Source: Anaerobacillus sp. (lineage in GTDB: Bacteria > Bacillota > Bacilli > Bacillales_H > Anaerobacillaceae). Taken from it: a stretch of DNA of 20,679 nucleotides. Below are positions 7,225 through 14,143 of this stretch, piece after piece. Location of the stretch: contig SKOL01000398.1 in assembly GCA_007120055.1 (NCBI GenBank), positions 1-20,679 of the forward strand, read 5' to 3'. The position numbers were made by a program, and so were the translations under genes. Position 1 is the first letter of the stretch. Every line of letters starts with the position of its first letter. Under the pieces are notes generated by a model. That model had not been told where the DNA came from and did no database searches. It saw only the letters and a program-made list of their open reading frames with translations.

Positions 7225-7635
7225 ATGCGTGATATGCATTACAATGATAATTATTATGCATTTCCTTTATTACAAACTCTCTTTTACAATGAAGATATCA
7301 AGTATTTAGGGGGAGTGAAACTTGGTTTTATAATTGAAACGAAAGAAGCTGAAAAATCGTGGAATGCTTTTCGTTTTGCCAACGCTTGCTTAACGAGAGG
7401 TCATGACGTAAAGGTATTTTTAATGGGAGAAGCGGTTGAGTGCGAACAAATTAAAGATGAAAAGTATACAACACCAAAAGATATGAAGAAATACCTTGAT
7501 GCAGAAGGAGTTTTACTTGCTTGTGGTACTTGTATTCAATCTAGAAAACTTGAAGACGAAACCGTTTGTCCGATTTCGACGATGAATGATTGTGTTGATT
7601 TAGTAGATTTGGCAGATAAAGTAGTGACATTTTAA
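7225..7635 (+). CDS. DsrE/DsrF-like sulfur-relay family protein
   Basis: The conserved part begins at KLGFIIETKEAEKSW and has the DsrE/F-like alternating fold, with FRFANACLTRGHDVKVFLMGE and a Cys pair in LLACGTCIQSR. Members act in sulfur transfer or are of unknown role; no Tus or Dsr partners are adjacent. The start is uncertain. ATG 7225 has no ribosome binding site and adds 30 residues unlike the family. GTG 7315 would give a 106-residue protein of normal family length beginning VKLGF, but the GGGGG run ends only 1 nt before it. The gene stops at TAA immediately before a truncated MFS fragment, so this locus may have been rearranged. Confidence 0.7.
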   Translation: MRDMHYNDNYYAFPLLQTLFYNEDIKYLGGVKLGFIIETKEAEKSWNAFRFANACLTRGHDVKVFLMGEAVECEQIKDEKYTTPKDMKKYLDAEGVLLACGTCIQSRKLEDETVCPISTMNDCVDLVDLADKVVTF

Positions 7636-7827
7636 TTGAAAAAAAGTGGCTTAGCGATCGGTATTACGATGTCAGGGTTTCCACTCGGACCGATGATTTT
7701 TTCTCCGCTAATTACTTATTTAGTATTAACTTTCGGATGGAGACAAAGTTTTGTTATTTTAGGCATATTTATTAGTGTGGTGAAATCAGCAGACAAAACT
7801 TTCAATTTCGAGTTAAATTTTCAATGA
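7636..7827 (+). pseudogene. Truncated fragment of an MFS transporter
   Basis: The frame from TTG 7636 encodes 63 residues. The first 45 read like an internal piece of a major facilitator protein, around helices 4-5: GLAIGITMSGFPLG, PLITYLV, FGWRQSFVILGIF. The last 18 residues are hydrophilic and unrelated, so the homology ends abruptly near 7775. MFS proteins have about 400 residues and 12 helices, so this cannot transport. The fragment starts directly at the DsrE-like stop codon with no ribosome binding site. I infer a deletion remnant joining two formerly distant sequences. Confidence 0.65.
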
Positions 7828-7841
7828 TGAGGTGAAACTTT

Positions 7842-8480
7842 ATGCCAAAACGAAACCCATGAGTAGTAAATGATGAGGTCGTGTACGATCTTAAAGACGA
7901 TAGGTGGATTAAAAATGCGAACGAATTAAAAGCGACTGAAAAAAAAGTCATTTTAACCTTTGATGATGGGCCGAGCCGAAACCTTGAGGCGATATTAGAT
8001 ATTTTAAGGGAGAAAAATGTTCCAGCGATCTTTTTTTGGCAATCAAAACTATTATATCATGCAAGACCTTGGCGAAGAGTTTTAGAAGAGGGACACGAAC
8101 TCGGCGCACATTCCATAAACCATAAAAATCTAGTAAACTTAAATTACAGCGAGCAACATCAGCAAATCTTTAAAAGTGTGGATCATTTAGAAGCCGTCAC
8201 AAAACAAAAGGTCCGCTATTTCAGGCCGCCGTTCGGTCGATATAACGAAGATACGATGACGATCTTACATGAACTCGGTCTTATACCGATTATGTGGGAT
8301 ATATCCTCTTATGATTGGTTGAATAAAGATACTCCAGAAAAAATTGTCTGCAATGTTGTTAATCATATTTCAGATGGTTCTATTATTTTGTTGCATGAAT
8401 TAGAGCAGACAGTGACTATTTTACCTACACTGATTGACCAAGTTAGGGAAAAGGGGTATGAGTTTACTTTGTTACAATAG
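7842..8480 (+). pseudogene. Polysaccharide deacetylase (NodB domain) with in-frame TGA at codon 7
   Basis: From ATG 7842, placed 7-8 nt after AGGTGA, the reading frame is MPKRNP, then TGA (7860-7862), then continues open to TAG 8480. The TGA could be a TGG (Trp) or CGA (Arg) mutated by one base. GTG 7881 could restart translation and gives 199 residues that keep all NodB motifs: TFDDGPS (26-32), H77-x-x-x-H81, RPPFGR (115-120), WDISSYDW (139-146) and LLHE (170-173). It would remove acetyl groups from peptidoglycan or another polymer with a divalent metal. No signal peptide is visible in the remaining part. Because the catalytic domain is intact, the gene may still work from the GTG; the nonsense codon may also be a sequencing error. 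Confidence 0.75.
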
Positions 8481-8633
8481 CCGTAGCCTAGGCTGGTGAC
8501 TAAATATGGCTGTGAGGACAGTTAGAATTCAGTTAGGTAAATAAGGATTTCGTAAAAAAAATCACTTAAAGTAACGTAGCAGTAGAGTATAACAAGGTGA
8601 ACAGTATGGGGGGATTGCGTAATAAAACACCAT

Positions 8634-8940
8634 TTGATGCACCGCATATTGCAGTATCTGTAAAATCCACGCATCAAAACGCCGATTAACGCACAAGTTT
8701 TACAGTATCTGTAAAATGTATGTATCAAAACGCCGATTGACGCACAGATATTACAGTATCTGTAAAATGCGCACGTCAAAACGCTGATTGGTGCAGAGAT
8801 ATTACAGTATTTGTAAAATCCACGCATCAAAACGCCGATTGACGCACAGATATTACAGCATCTGTAAAATCCACGCATCAAAACAAAGATTAATGCACCG
8901 GATTTACAGTATCTGTAAAACGTACGTATCAAAACGAATG
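8634..8940. repeat. Tandem array of a 51-bp unit, about six copies
   Basis: The motif CAGTATCTGTAAAA recurs at 8652, 8703, 8754, 8805, 8856 and 8907, exactly 51 nt apart (8805 and 8856 have one change each). Five full units plus partial ends are present. Each unit holds the perfect hairpin TTACAG-TAT-CTGTAA or a close variant and a second, imperfect one with arms like GCATCA and TGACGC around AAACGCCGAT. Differences are scattered through the whole unit, so this is not a repeat-spacer arrangement. Confidence 0.9.
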
Positions 8941-9197
8941 TTTCATTCAAATTCGGTTACTTCACCCCGGTATAAGTGCCCGAACTAAGCACGACACCCG
9001 TCAAAAGGTCACGCGTGATCTTCGCGCGCGCCCGACCGAAGCGTCACACTCACCAAAGGGTAATGCAAGACCTACTCGCATATCCGACCGATATAAGGAA
9101 GCCAATTATTACGCAGTTTCCCCAATACTGTACAATATCCATCTTGAATTAACGGGTGCGAGAGTTGTGCGAAACATTTCAATGCCAAATTGAGGAT

Positions 9198-9220
9198 ACG
9201 GGGCGTGACCACAGTCACCC
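9198..9220 (-). terminator. Hairpin at the 3' end of the M24 peptidase gene
   Basis: GGGG-C-GTGAC pairs with GTCAC-CCCC across a CACA loop with one bulged base, immediately after the peptidase stop codon. No T tail follows on the minus strand, so it may stabilise the transcript end instead of terminating by itself. Confidence 0.4.
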
Positions 9221-9221
9221 C

Positions 9222-10274
9222 CTATAAAATAATCAGTTCTTTGCTTGATGGTGTCAGTATTTCGACGCCATCTTTTTTAATGACGACATCGTCTTCGAGA
9301 CGGACGCCTCCTAAGCCGGAAATGTAAATGCCTGGCTCAACGGTGAACACCATATTTTCTTCTAGACGTTCGTTTGCTGCGACAGTCGGTGCTTCGTGAA
9401 GCTCTAAACCAAGTCCGTGACCGATGCCGTGGATGAAGTACTTACCGTAGCCGTGCTTTTCAATATAATCTCTAGCAAGTTGGTCAAATTCTTTCACTGA
9501 TAAGCCCGGTCTTGCTTTTTCTTTGGAATATTCGAGAGTTTCGAAGACGACTTCGTATATTTTTTTTAGCTCTGAAGGTGGTTCACCAATCGCGACAGTG
9601 CGTGTCATATCAGAAAGATATCCGTTGTAAACGGCTCCGTAGTCTAATGTCAGCATATCACCATTTTCAATCACTTTATCGGTAGCTCGTCCGTGGGGAA
9701 GAGCTGACCTCCACCCGGAAGCGACAATTGGATCATTAGAAGAACCACTAGCACCAAGCTTTTGCAATTTAAAAATTAATTCTGCACTTATTTCTCGTTC
9801 AGTTACTCCAGGCTTAATCACGCCTAAAATGTGTTGAAACGCTTTTTCTGCAATTTTGGCCGCTTCTCGCATTTGCACTAATTCTTCTTCAGTTTTAATA
9901 ATTCTTAGAGCTTCTACTAAATTTGCAGTATTCTGTAATTTTACATCGAGTTTATCACGATAGCGGTTAAATTGAGTAACACTTGTATGATCAGCTTCAT
10001 ACCCTAGCGTCGTAATACTCATATTTTTTACTTGCTGTGCGATGACTTCTAAAAGGTTTTTATGGTGCTCGACGATTTCGAATGGTTGTGCTTGCGCGTG
10101 AGCTTGCTCAATATAGCGACCATCAACGATTAATTTTGCTTCTGATAAAGAAATAAGCAGTACGCCAGCGGTTCCTGTAAAATCAGACATGTATCTTCGA
10201 TTATAAGGGTTTGTGATTAAAATACCGTCCAGATTTTCGGCTTTTAATTTTTCGCGAAGTTTCGTTAATTTCAT
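9222..10274 (-). CDS. M24 family Xaa-Pro aminopeptidase, YqhT-like
   Basis: The 350-residue protein has the creatinase-like N-terminal domain (1-125) and the pita-bread M24 domain (130-350). The five metal ligands are present: D211, D222, H286 (in HGIGHGLG), E313 (VEPGIY) and E327 (RLEDD), together with the substrate His194 (LPHG). It should remove N-terminal residues before proline from short peptides in the cytoplasm, using two Mn or Co ions. Length and sequence match YqhT of B. subtilis, where the gene precedes efp; no efp is seen here, so this may be a paralogue or a moved copy. The segment GSSNDPIVASGWRS near the active site is slightly unusual. The ATG has GGAGAGG upstream. Confidence 0.9.
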   Translation of the reverse strand: MKLTKLREKLKAENLDGILITNPYNRRYMSDFTGTAGVLLISLSEAKLIVDGRYIEQAHAQAQPFEIVEHHKNLLEVIAQQVKNMSITTLGYEADHTSVTQFNRYRDKLDVKLQNTANLVEALRIIKTEEELVQMREAAKIAEKAFQHILGVIKPGVTEREISAELIFKLQKLGASGSSNDPIVASGWRSALPHGRATDKVIENGDMLTLDYGAVYNGYLSDMTRTVAIGEPPSELKKIYEVVFETLEYSKEKARPGLSVKEFDQLARDYIEKHGYGKYFIHGIGHGLGLELHEAPTVAANERLEENMVFTVEPGIYISGLGGVRLEDDVVIKKDGVEILTPSSKELIIL

Positions 10275-10670
10275 TGTGCATCCTCTCCCTTAAGAATTAT
10301 GTATATTATTATAGTAACATAAGTAAAAAGAAGGAGTGTTAGTGTGTTAGGGTTTCTCGTATATTAATTTTCTAGATGGGATGATGGTAATGATTTCGTT
10401 GAACTTAGTTATTTTTTCTTAAATAACCGCAATTTGTTCTATCAACCGTAGTCAATTAATATAATAGGATACAATTATCGCTTGCAATCGGATAGCAGTT
10501 GCAACATTTATGAGATAATGAATTTCATAATTCAATATTTTTGCCATTAAGTATTTATATGTAAATGCGTAAAATCACTCGCAACTAAATATCAATTATA
10601 ATGGTTCAATTTTGTAATTATGAAATTCACTTAAGATAGAACAATGATTTTTTAGGGGGAGTGATAAAAA
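10275..10670. other. Intergenic region containing repeat copy 2
   Basis: These 396 nt lie between the divergent M24 peptidase gene and the gene at 10671. No ORF with a binding site is present. Repeat copy 2 occupies 10518-10632, directly before the ribosome binding site of the next gene. The part 10330-10510 is AT-rich with nothing I can interpret. Confidence 0.5.
10518..10632. repeat. Dispersed palindromic repeat, copy 2
   Basis: ATGAATTTCATAATTC (10518-10533) at the left and AATTATGAAATTCACTT at the right form the terminal inverted repeat. The 18-nt loop TGCGTAAAATCACTCGCA is almost the same as in copies 1 and 3. The inner arms 10557-10569 and 10580-10592 pair at 10 of 13 positions, the weakest of the three copies. 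The right end lies 21 nt before the ribosome binding site of the next gene and could affect its mRNA. Confidence 0.7.
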
Positions 10671-11201
10671 ATGGATGACGATTTAATTTTTGATCACTTT
10701 GGAGAAATAGAATCTTGGATTGTAAACGGTAAGCAATATGATTGGAATGGTGGATTTCACGTGCCGATTTTTGAACTGAAAAAATTATCCATTGAACAAT
10801 TACCAATGAATGAAAGAATTCAACCGATTGACAAAGAAGATGAACAATATATCATCCCTTCATTTCCTGACCTTCATTTAATTCGTGCAGAAGACGGGAT
10901 GATCGCCAACATAGAGAGCATTTTGAACAAAAAGTATTGGTCACATGAGGTTGTGTCGATGCAATGTTTTATCCAATGTTTACTTGAAGAAATACAGAGT
11001 AAGGGAGAATTTCAGTTAATCGACTATATTAATCAAGATGGTGAAAATTTTGTAATTGAGTATGAGACGAAACTCGTCGATGTACAAAGTGTGAATGAGG
11101 CCCTTAAATCGGCGGTACATTCTTTAAAATCATTAGAAAAGCGAGTCAACTGGAGAATTGCTGATAAGCTTGAAAAGTGGGCAAAAGAGATTAAGCGCTA
11201 A
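10671..11201 (+). CDS. Hypothetical soluble protein (176 aa)
   Basis: ATG 10671 follows AGGGGGAGTG with about 9 nt spacing. The product is acidic to neutral with no membrane segment, signal peptide or Cys motif. Its N-terminal half has several aromatic and acidic strands (IESWIVNGKQYDWNGG), and its C-terminal quarter is probably helical and basic (residues 140-176). I do not recognise a family. A strong terminator follows 32 nt after the stop, and a dispersed repeat lies just upstream, so it is a single-gene transcript. Confidence 0.65.
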   Translation: MDDDLIFDHFGEIESWIVNGKQYDWNGGFHVPIFELKKLSIEQLPMNERIQPIDKEDEQYIIPSFPDLHLIRAEDGMIANIESILNKKYWSHEVVSMQCFIQCLLEEIQSKGEFQLIDYINQDGENFVIEYETKLVDVQSVNEALKSAVHSLKSLEKRVNWRIADKLEKWAKEIKR

Positions 11202-11232
11202 CAGCCTAAGTGCATCAATTATAGACCTTGTT

Positions 11233-11264
11233 AAGAACAGTATTATAGCTGTTCTTTCTTTTTG
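11233..11264 (+). terminator. Terminator after the 176-residue protein gene
   Basis: AAGAACAG (11233-11240) pairs perfectly with CTGTTCTT (11249-11256), followed by TCTTTTT. The loop is 8 nt. Confidence 0.8.
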
Positions 11265-11389
11265 TTTTAAGTAATTAATCGTACAGAAAGCTGTAATACG
11301 AGTTCTTTGAGTGAGACAAACTCCATGCCAAACGTATAATTAGCATTTATTTACAAACTCTAAAAGAAAATTGATGATGTGGAGTTAAT

Positions 11390-12673
11390 ATGGCAACTAA
11401 TAATATAAATATAAGTAATGTCCGATATAAGAAAGGGGTTACCTCACCGTATAATACAAATATTGCGCAACTGCGAAATCCGACGGTTGTCATGTGGTGG
11501 GCGGCAGCAATCCCTGGTTATGGACATGTGATGCTATGTAAATATATAAAAGGTTTTTTATTAATCGTTTGGGAGTTTACCGTAAATGTAAATTCAAAAT
11601 TAAATACCGCCATTATGTATACGTTTTTAGGGAAATTTGATGAAGCTATTCAAGTATTAGATCTTAGATGGATTCTCCTATACGTCCCTGTGTATTTGTA
11701 TAGTATTTGGGATAGTAGAAGAGTAGCGATAGATTTAAATAAATACGCAATTTTAGCAGATATGTCATGGTCATTTTCTGACATTAAACCAATTTCCTTT
11801 TCGTCGATTGAAAATAATTATCTAGATAAGCGTAAGCCTTGGTTAGCGATTTTTTGGTCGTTAATTACGCCTGGTTTAGGTCACCTCTATGTTAATAGGT
11901 TGCCGTCAGGCTTTTATATTCTCGTTTGGTTTATGGTTGCGTTATATTTTTCAAATACTTTACCCGCTATCCACTATACTTTTTTAGGCGATTTTGATTT
12001 AGCTACAAATATTATCAATCCGCAATGGATTATATTTTTACCATCGATGTACTGTTTTGCTCCTTACGACGCCTTTTTACATTGTGATAGCTATAATAAA
12101 CTAATGGCTAAACAACAAAGTCATTTTTTAATGAATGAATATCAAGATCAATCTTTTAAAGAAAAAACGAGTCTATTTTCAGAAAGAAGTGGAGAAATGA
12201 ACGTTGTAGCATCGTTTGATCATACGGTTTATTTAGAAATGGCGATTAAGGAACTTGAAAAACACGGAATAAGTAAAGCGAATATATTTACAGTGCCTCT
12301 CACCGAAAAGAAGAAACCAAAGAAAAATAGCGAGATTATACGTGGATCTGGCTTTTCCCTATTAGATGTGACGTTCGCTTTTGGAACGGTATTTTCATTA
12401 TTTGGAGTGATCTATGGATTTGTCCTAAAAGGTGGACCGGTTACTTGGGGATTAATTGGTCTTTTTTTGGGCTGGGGTGTAGGTTTTTTGTTTGATTTAC
12501 TCATCCGCAAAAAACAATTTAAATTTAAAAAGAAAAAAGGTGAGGGTGGAGAAGTTGTCCTTGTTATTCATTGTAAAGAAGAAACAGTGACTTTGGTAAA
12601 GGAAATTCTGTTTGATCATTTCACACTCGGATTACAGGTGGTTGAGGAAGAATATAAGGATGGGGTGTATTAG
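11390..12673 (+). CDS. Membrane protein with duplicated PGxGH module and glycine-zipper C-terminus
   Basis: Three parts are visible in 427 residues. Residues 29-118 and 148-237 are a tandem duplication with a constant offset of 119: PGYGH (42-46) matches PGLGH (161-165), and YTFLGKFDEA (77-86) matches YTFLGDFDLA (196-205). Each copy has about two to three hydrophobic segments and resembles small TM2-like or DUF5683-like membrane modules with a PGxGH-Y turn. Residues 270-420 form a different domain: an alpha/beta part starting VVASFDHTVYLEMAIKELE, a Gly-rich membrane hairpin (319-372, with GLIGLFLGWGVGFLFDLLI) and a beta strand with VLVIHCKE, as in DUF1269 or general-stress glycine-zipper proteins. 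The ATG has TGGAG upstream. The function is unknown and the domain names are tentative. Confidence 0.75.
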   Translation: MATNNINISNVRYKKGVTSPYNTNIAQLRNPTVVMWWAAAIPGYGHVMLCKYIKGFLLIVWEFTVNVNSKLNTAIMYTFLGKFDEAIQVLDLRWILLYVPVYLYSIWDSRRVAIDLNKYAILADMSWSFSDIKPISFSSIENNYLDKRKPWLAIFWSLITPGLGHLYVNRLPSGFYILVWFMVALYFSNTLPAIHYTFLGDFDLATNIINPQWIIFLPSMYCFAPYDAFLHCDSYNKLMAKQQSHFLMNEYQDQSFKEKTSLFSERSGEMNVVASFDHTVYLEMAIKELEKHGISKANIFTVPLTEKKKPKKNSEIIRGSGFSLLDVTFAFGTVFSLFGVIYGFVLKGGPVTWGLIGLFLGWGVGFLFDLLIRKKQFKFKKKKGEGGEVVLVIHCKEETVTLVKEILFDHFTLGLQVVEEEYKDGVY

Positions 12674-12684
12674 TTTAGGCACTA

Positions 12685-12886
12685 AGAGGGGTTGTTCCAA
12701 AAGAAAGTGTCAGAAACCATTAGGTACCAAAAATTGAGGGTGGGTCAAAACAAATGTCAGACACTGTTTCACACGTACATATAGACATACATTAAAGCCT
12801 TTTTGTCTATATAAAGTAATTTACTTGTTGTGTCAGACACTTTTGGCCCACCCTCATCATGGTGTCAGACATTTATAGGATAGCCC
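12685..12886. repeat. Nested hairpin element with TGTCAGACA palindromes
   Basis: GAGGGTGGGTC (12736-12746) pairs with GGCCCACCCTC (12845-12855), and inside these arms AATGTCAGACAC faces GTGTCAGACACTT. An outer, imperfect pair joins GGGGTTGTTCC (12688-12699) and GGATAGCCCC (12878-12887), each beside another GTGTCAGA copy. A central hairpin joins ATAGACA (12781-12787) and TGTCTAT. Four GTGTCAGA-type cores occur in about 170 nt. The element lies between convergent genes and could end both transcripts. Confidence 0.65.
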
Positions 12887-12959
12887 CATGTTTAGTGCTT
12901 TTTCTTGGTAACACCTATGTGACAGCAGTTTCAATTTAATTTTAAACAGAAAGCGGTTT

Positions 12960-13835
12960 TTACCCAAAGCGTTTCCGATACCCACATTTTCTACATAATT
13001 CTTCGACAGCTTGTCTTCGTGAAAATCCGTCGTATAGCTCGTTTGCGCGTTTATTTTCGATAATTTCGGAAAAGTGCGTTTCGTACACATTGCCTAAATT
13101 GATGACACCTTCTCCGTCAAGACAACAAGGGACGACGGTGCCGTTAGTGAGGATGGCTGCTTGATTTCTTAACGCGTGACAAAATCCGTGCCCTTCATCC
13201 TCTTGCTCGTTGAGAGCAGGCCATTTAAATTCATGGTCTTGGTTTAAATAAATTCGTTCCGCTATTTTTACACCACTACCAGGAACCACTTTTTCTTCAA
13301 TTTGATAATCTAGCCCAAATTCTTTTTCAATAATTTCAAGTGCCTCACGATTTCGCTTTTTCTCAACGTTCGTCGCATTGTTTTGATCTAAGTTCCATAG
13401 TCGTAACGATACGATCATTTTACTTTTGGCGACGGCTTCTTTTGCAAACGATAGAATAGTTGTAATGTATTGTAGACGATCTGTTGAATGAGGGTGACCA
13501 TCAAAGCTATGCAATGAAAAGTTCATTTGACGTATAGCTTCCTTCATAAAGATTTTATTTTTTGCTTTTTTAAGGAGTGTTCCGTTTGTCGTAATATTCA
13601 CTTTAAACCCTTTTTCGGCGCTAATGTCTAATAGTTCATCGATTTTCGGATGAAGAAGTGGCTCACCTTTTACGTGCAAATAAATATAGTCCGTGTGTGG
13701 TTTGATTTGATCTAACACGTGTTTAAACTGTTCCACTTCAATAAACTGCTTTGCCCGTTCTGTCGGTGGACAAAAGTAACAAGCGAGATTACAACTACTT
13801 GTGATTTCCACATAAACCTTGTTGAATTTTTTCAT
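12960..13835 (-). CDS. Radical SAM/SPASM domain protein
   Basis: The 291-residue protein has the radical SAM [4Fe-4S] motif C15-x-x-x-C19-x-x-C22 (CNLACYFC), the GEPLLHP glycine-rich SAM-binding strand (57-63) and the TTNGT strand (82-86). The C-terminal part has a SPASM-like set of cysteines (C219, C237, C238, C281, C284) that could hold an auxiliary Fe-S cluster. Such enzymes cleave S-adenosylmethionine to start radical chemistry, often on peptides or anaerobic enzymes. No peptide substrate gene or maturation partner is adjacent, so the substrate is not predictable. The ATG follows GGAG by 10 nt. Converges with the gene at 11390 and is divergent from the MFS gene at 14144. Confidence 0.85.
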   Translation of the reverse strand: MKKFNKVYVEITSSCNLACYFCPPTERAKQFIEVEQFKHVLDQIKPHTDYIYLHVKGEPLLHPKIDELLDISAEKGFKVNITTNGTLLKKAKNKIFMKEAIRQMNFSLHSFDGHPHSTDRLQYITTILSFAKEAVAKSKMIVSLRLWNLDQNNATNVEKKRNREALEIIEKEFGLDYQIEEKVVPGSGVKIAERIYLNQDHEFKWPALNEQEDEGHGFCHALRNQAAILTNGTVVPCCLDGEGVINLGNVYETHFSEIIENKRANELYDGFSRRQAVEELCRKCGYRKRFG

Positions 13836-14143
13836 GGTGTTTTTACTCCTTCAAATTGTCGCTGAAGTAAATGATACCTTATGTGACGGGGGTTGTCACT
13901 TTATTTTGTTCTGTTGCTGGCTTAGGAAATCTAGTAAGTATCTATTAAAATTATATGGGAAATAAATAAGTTAATAAGTTAGGTGCCAGGCACCATTATT
14001 CCCATTATTCAAATTTCAGTCTAGAGGCGGAATATAAATCAAGCTTTAGCACGTTTTGTTGCATTTGCTAAAAAGCTATCATAAAGGTAACAAATCGGTT
14101 GTTTTTTTTGTGACAAATAATAAATTGAAAGCAGGTACTAAAA
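13836..14143. other. Divergent intergenic region
   Basis: These 308 nt separate the radical SAM and MFS genes. A GTGAC-GTCAC hairpin lies near 13881-13897. The 33-nt repeat at 13964-13996 is described separately. TATCAT at about 14080, with TTTTGT 17 nt upstream, is a weak candidate promoter for the MFS gene. Confidence 0.4.
13964..13996. repeat. 33-nt repeat shared with the 3' end of the STAND gene, copy A
   Basis: The sequence matches 19977-20009 at 32 of 33 positions. It consists of AATAAGTT twice in tandem, then A, then the palindrome GTGCCAGGCAC and CAT. This copy is not inside a gene, yet it still reads NKLIS followed by a stop codon in the frame used by the STAND gene. Confidence 0.85.

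Larger units (their letters stand above)
8481..9221. other. Long intergenic region with tandem array and GC-richer stretch
   Basis: No credible gene lies in these 741 nt. The part before 8634 is AT-rich and featureless apart from the palindrome AGCCTAGGCT near 8486. The 51-bp array fills 8634-8940. From about 8963 to 9060 base composition is clearly richer in G+C than the surroundings and includes the palindrome TCACGCGTGA (9009-9018). Open frames over the array arise because 51 is divisible by 3, and they lack binding sites. Confidence 0.6.

Noticed and set aside
7860..7862. Selenocysteine codon in the deacetylase
   Set aside because: No SECIS-like hairpin stands out after the TGA, it lies outside the catalytic domain, and NodB enzymes do not use selenocysteine.
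8634..8940. CRISPR array
   Set aside because: Units are 51 nt from end to end with no unique spacers; differences are scattered over the complete unit, and no cas gene is nearby.
8522..8950. Cys/Tyr-rich 17-residue-repeat protein on the minus strand, and a shorter plus-strand one at 8788-8988
   Set aside because: Both arise because the 51-nt repeat is a multiple of three and keeps frames open; neither has a ribosome binding site and the peptides are implausible.
12857..13090. Minus-strand 77-residue ORF
   Set aside because: It is a frame shadow of the end of the radical SAM gene and of the repeat element.
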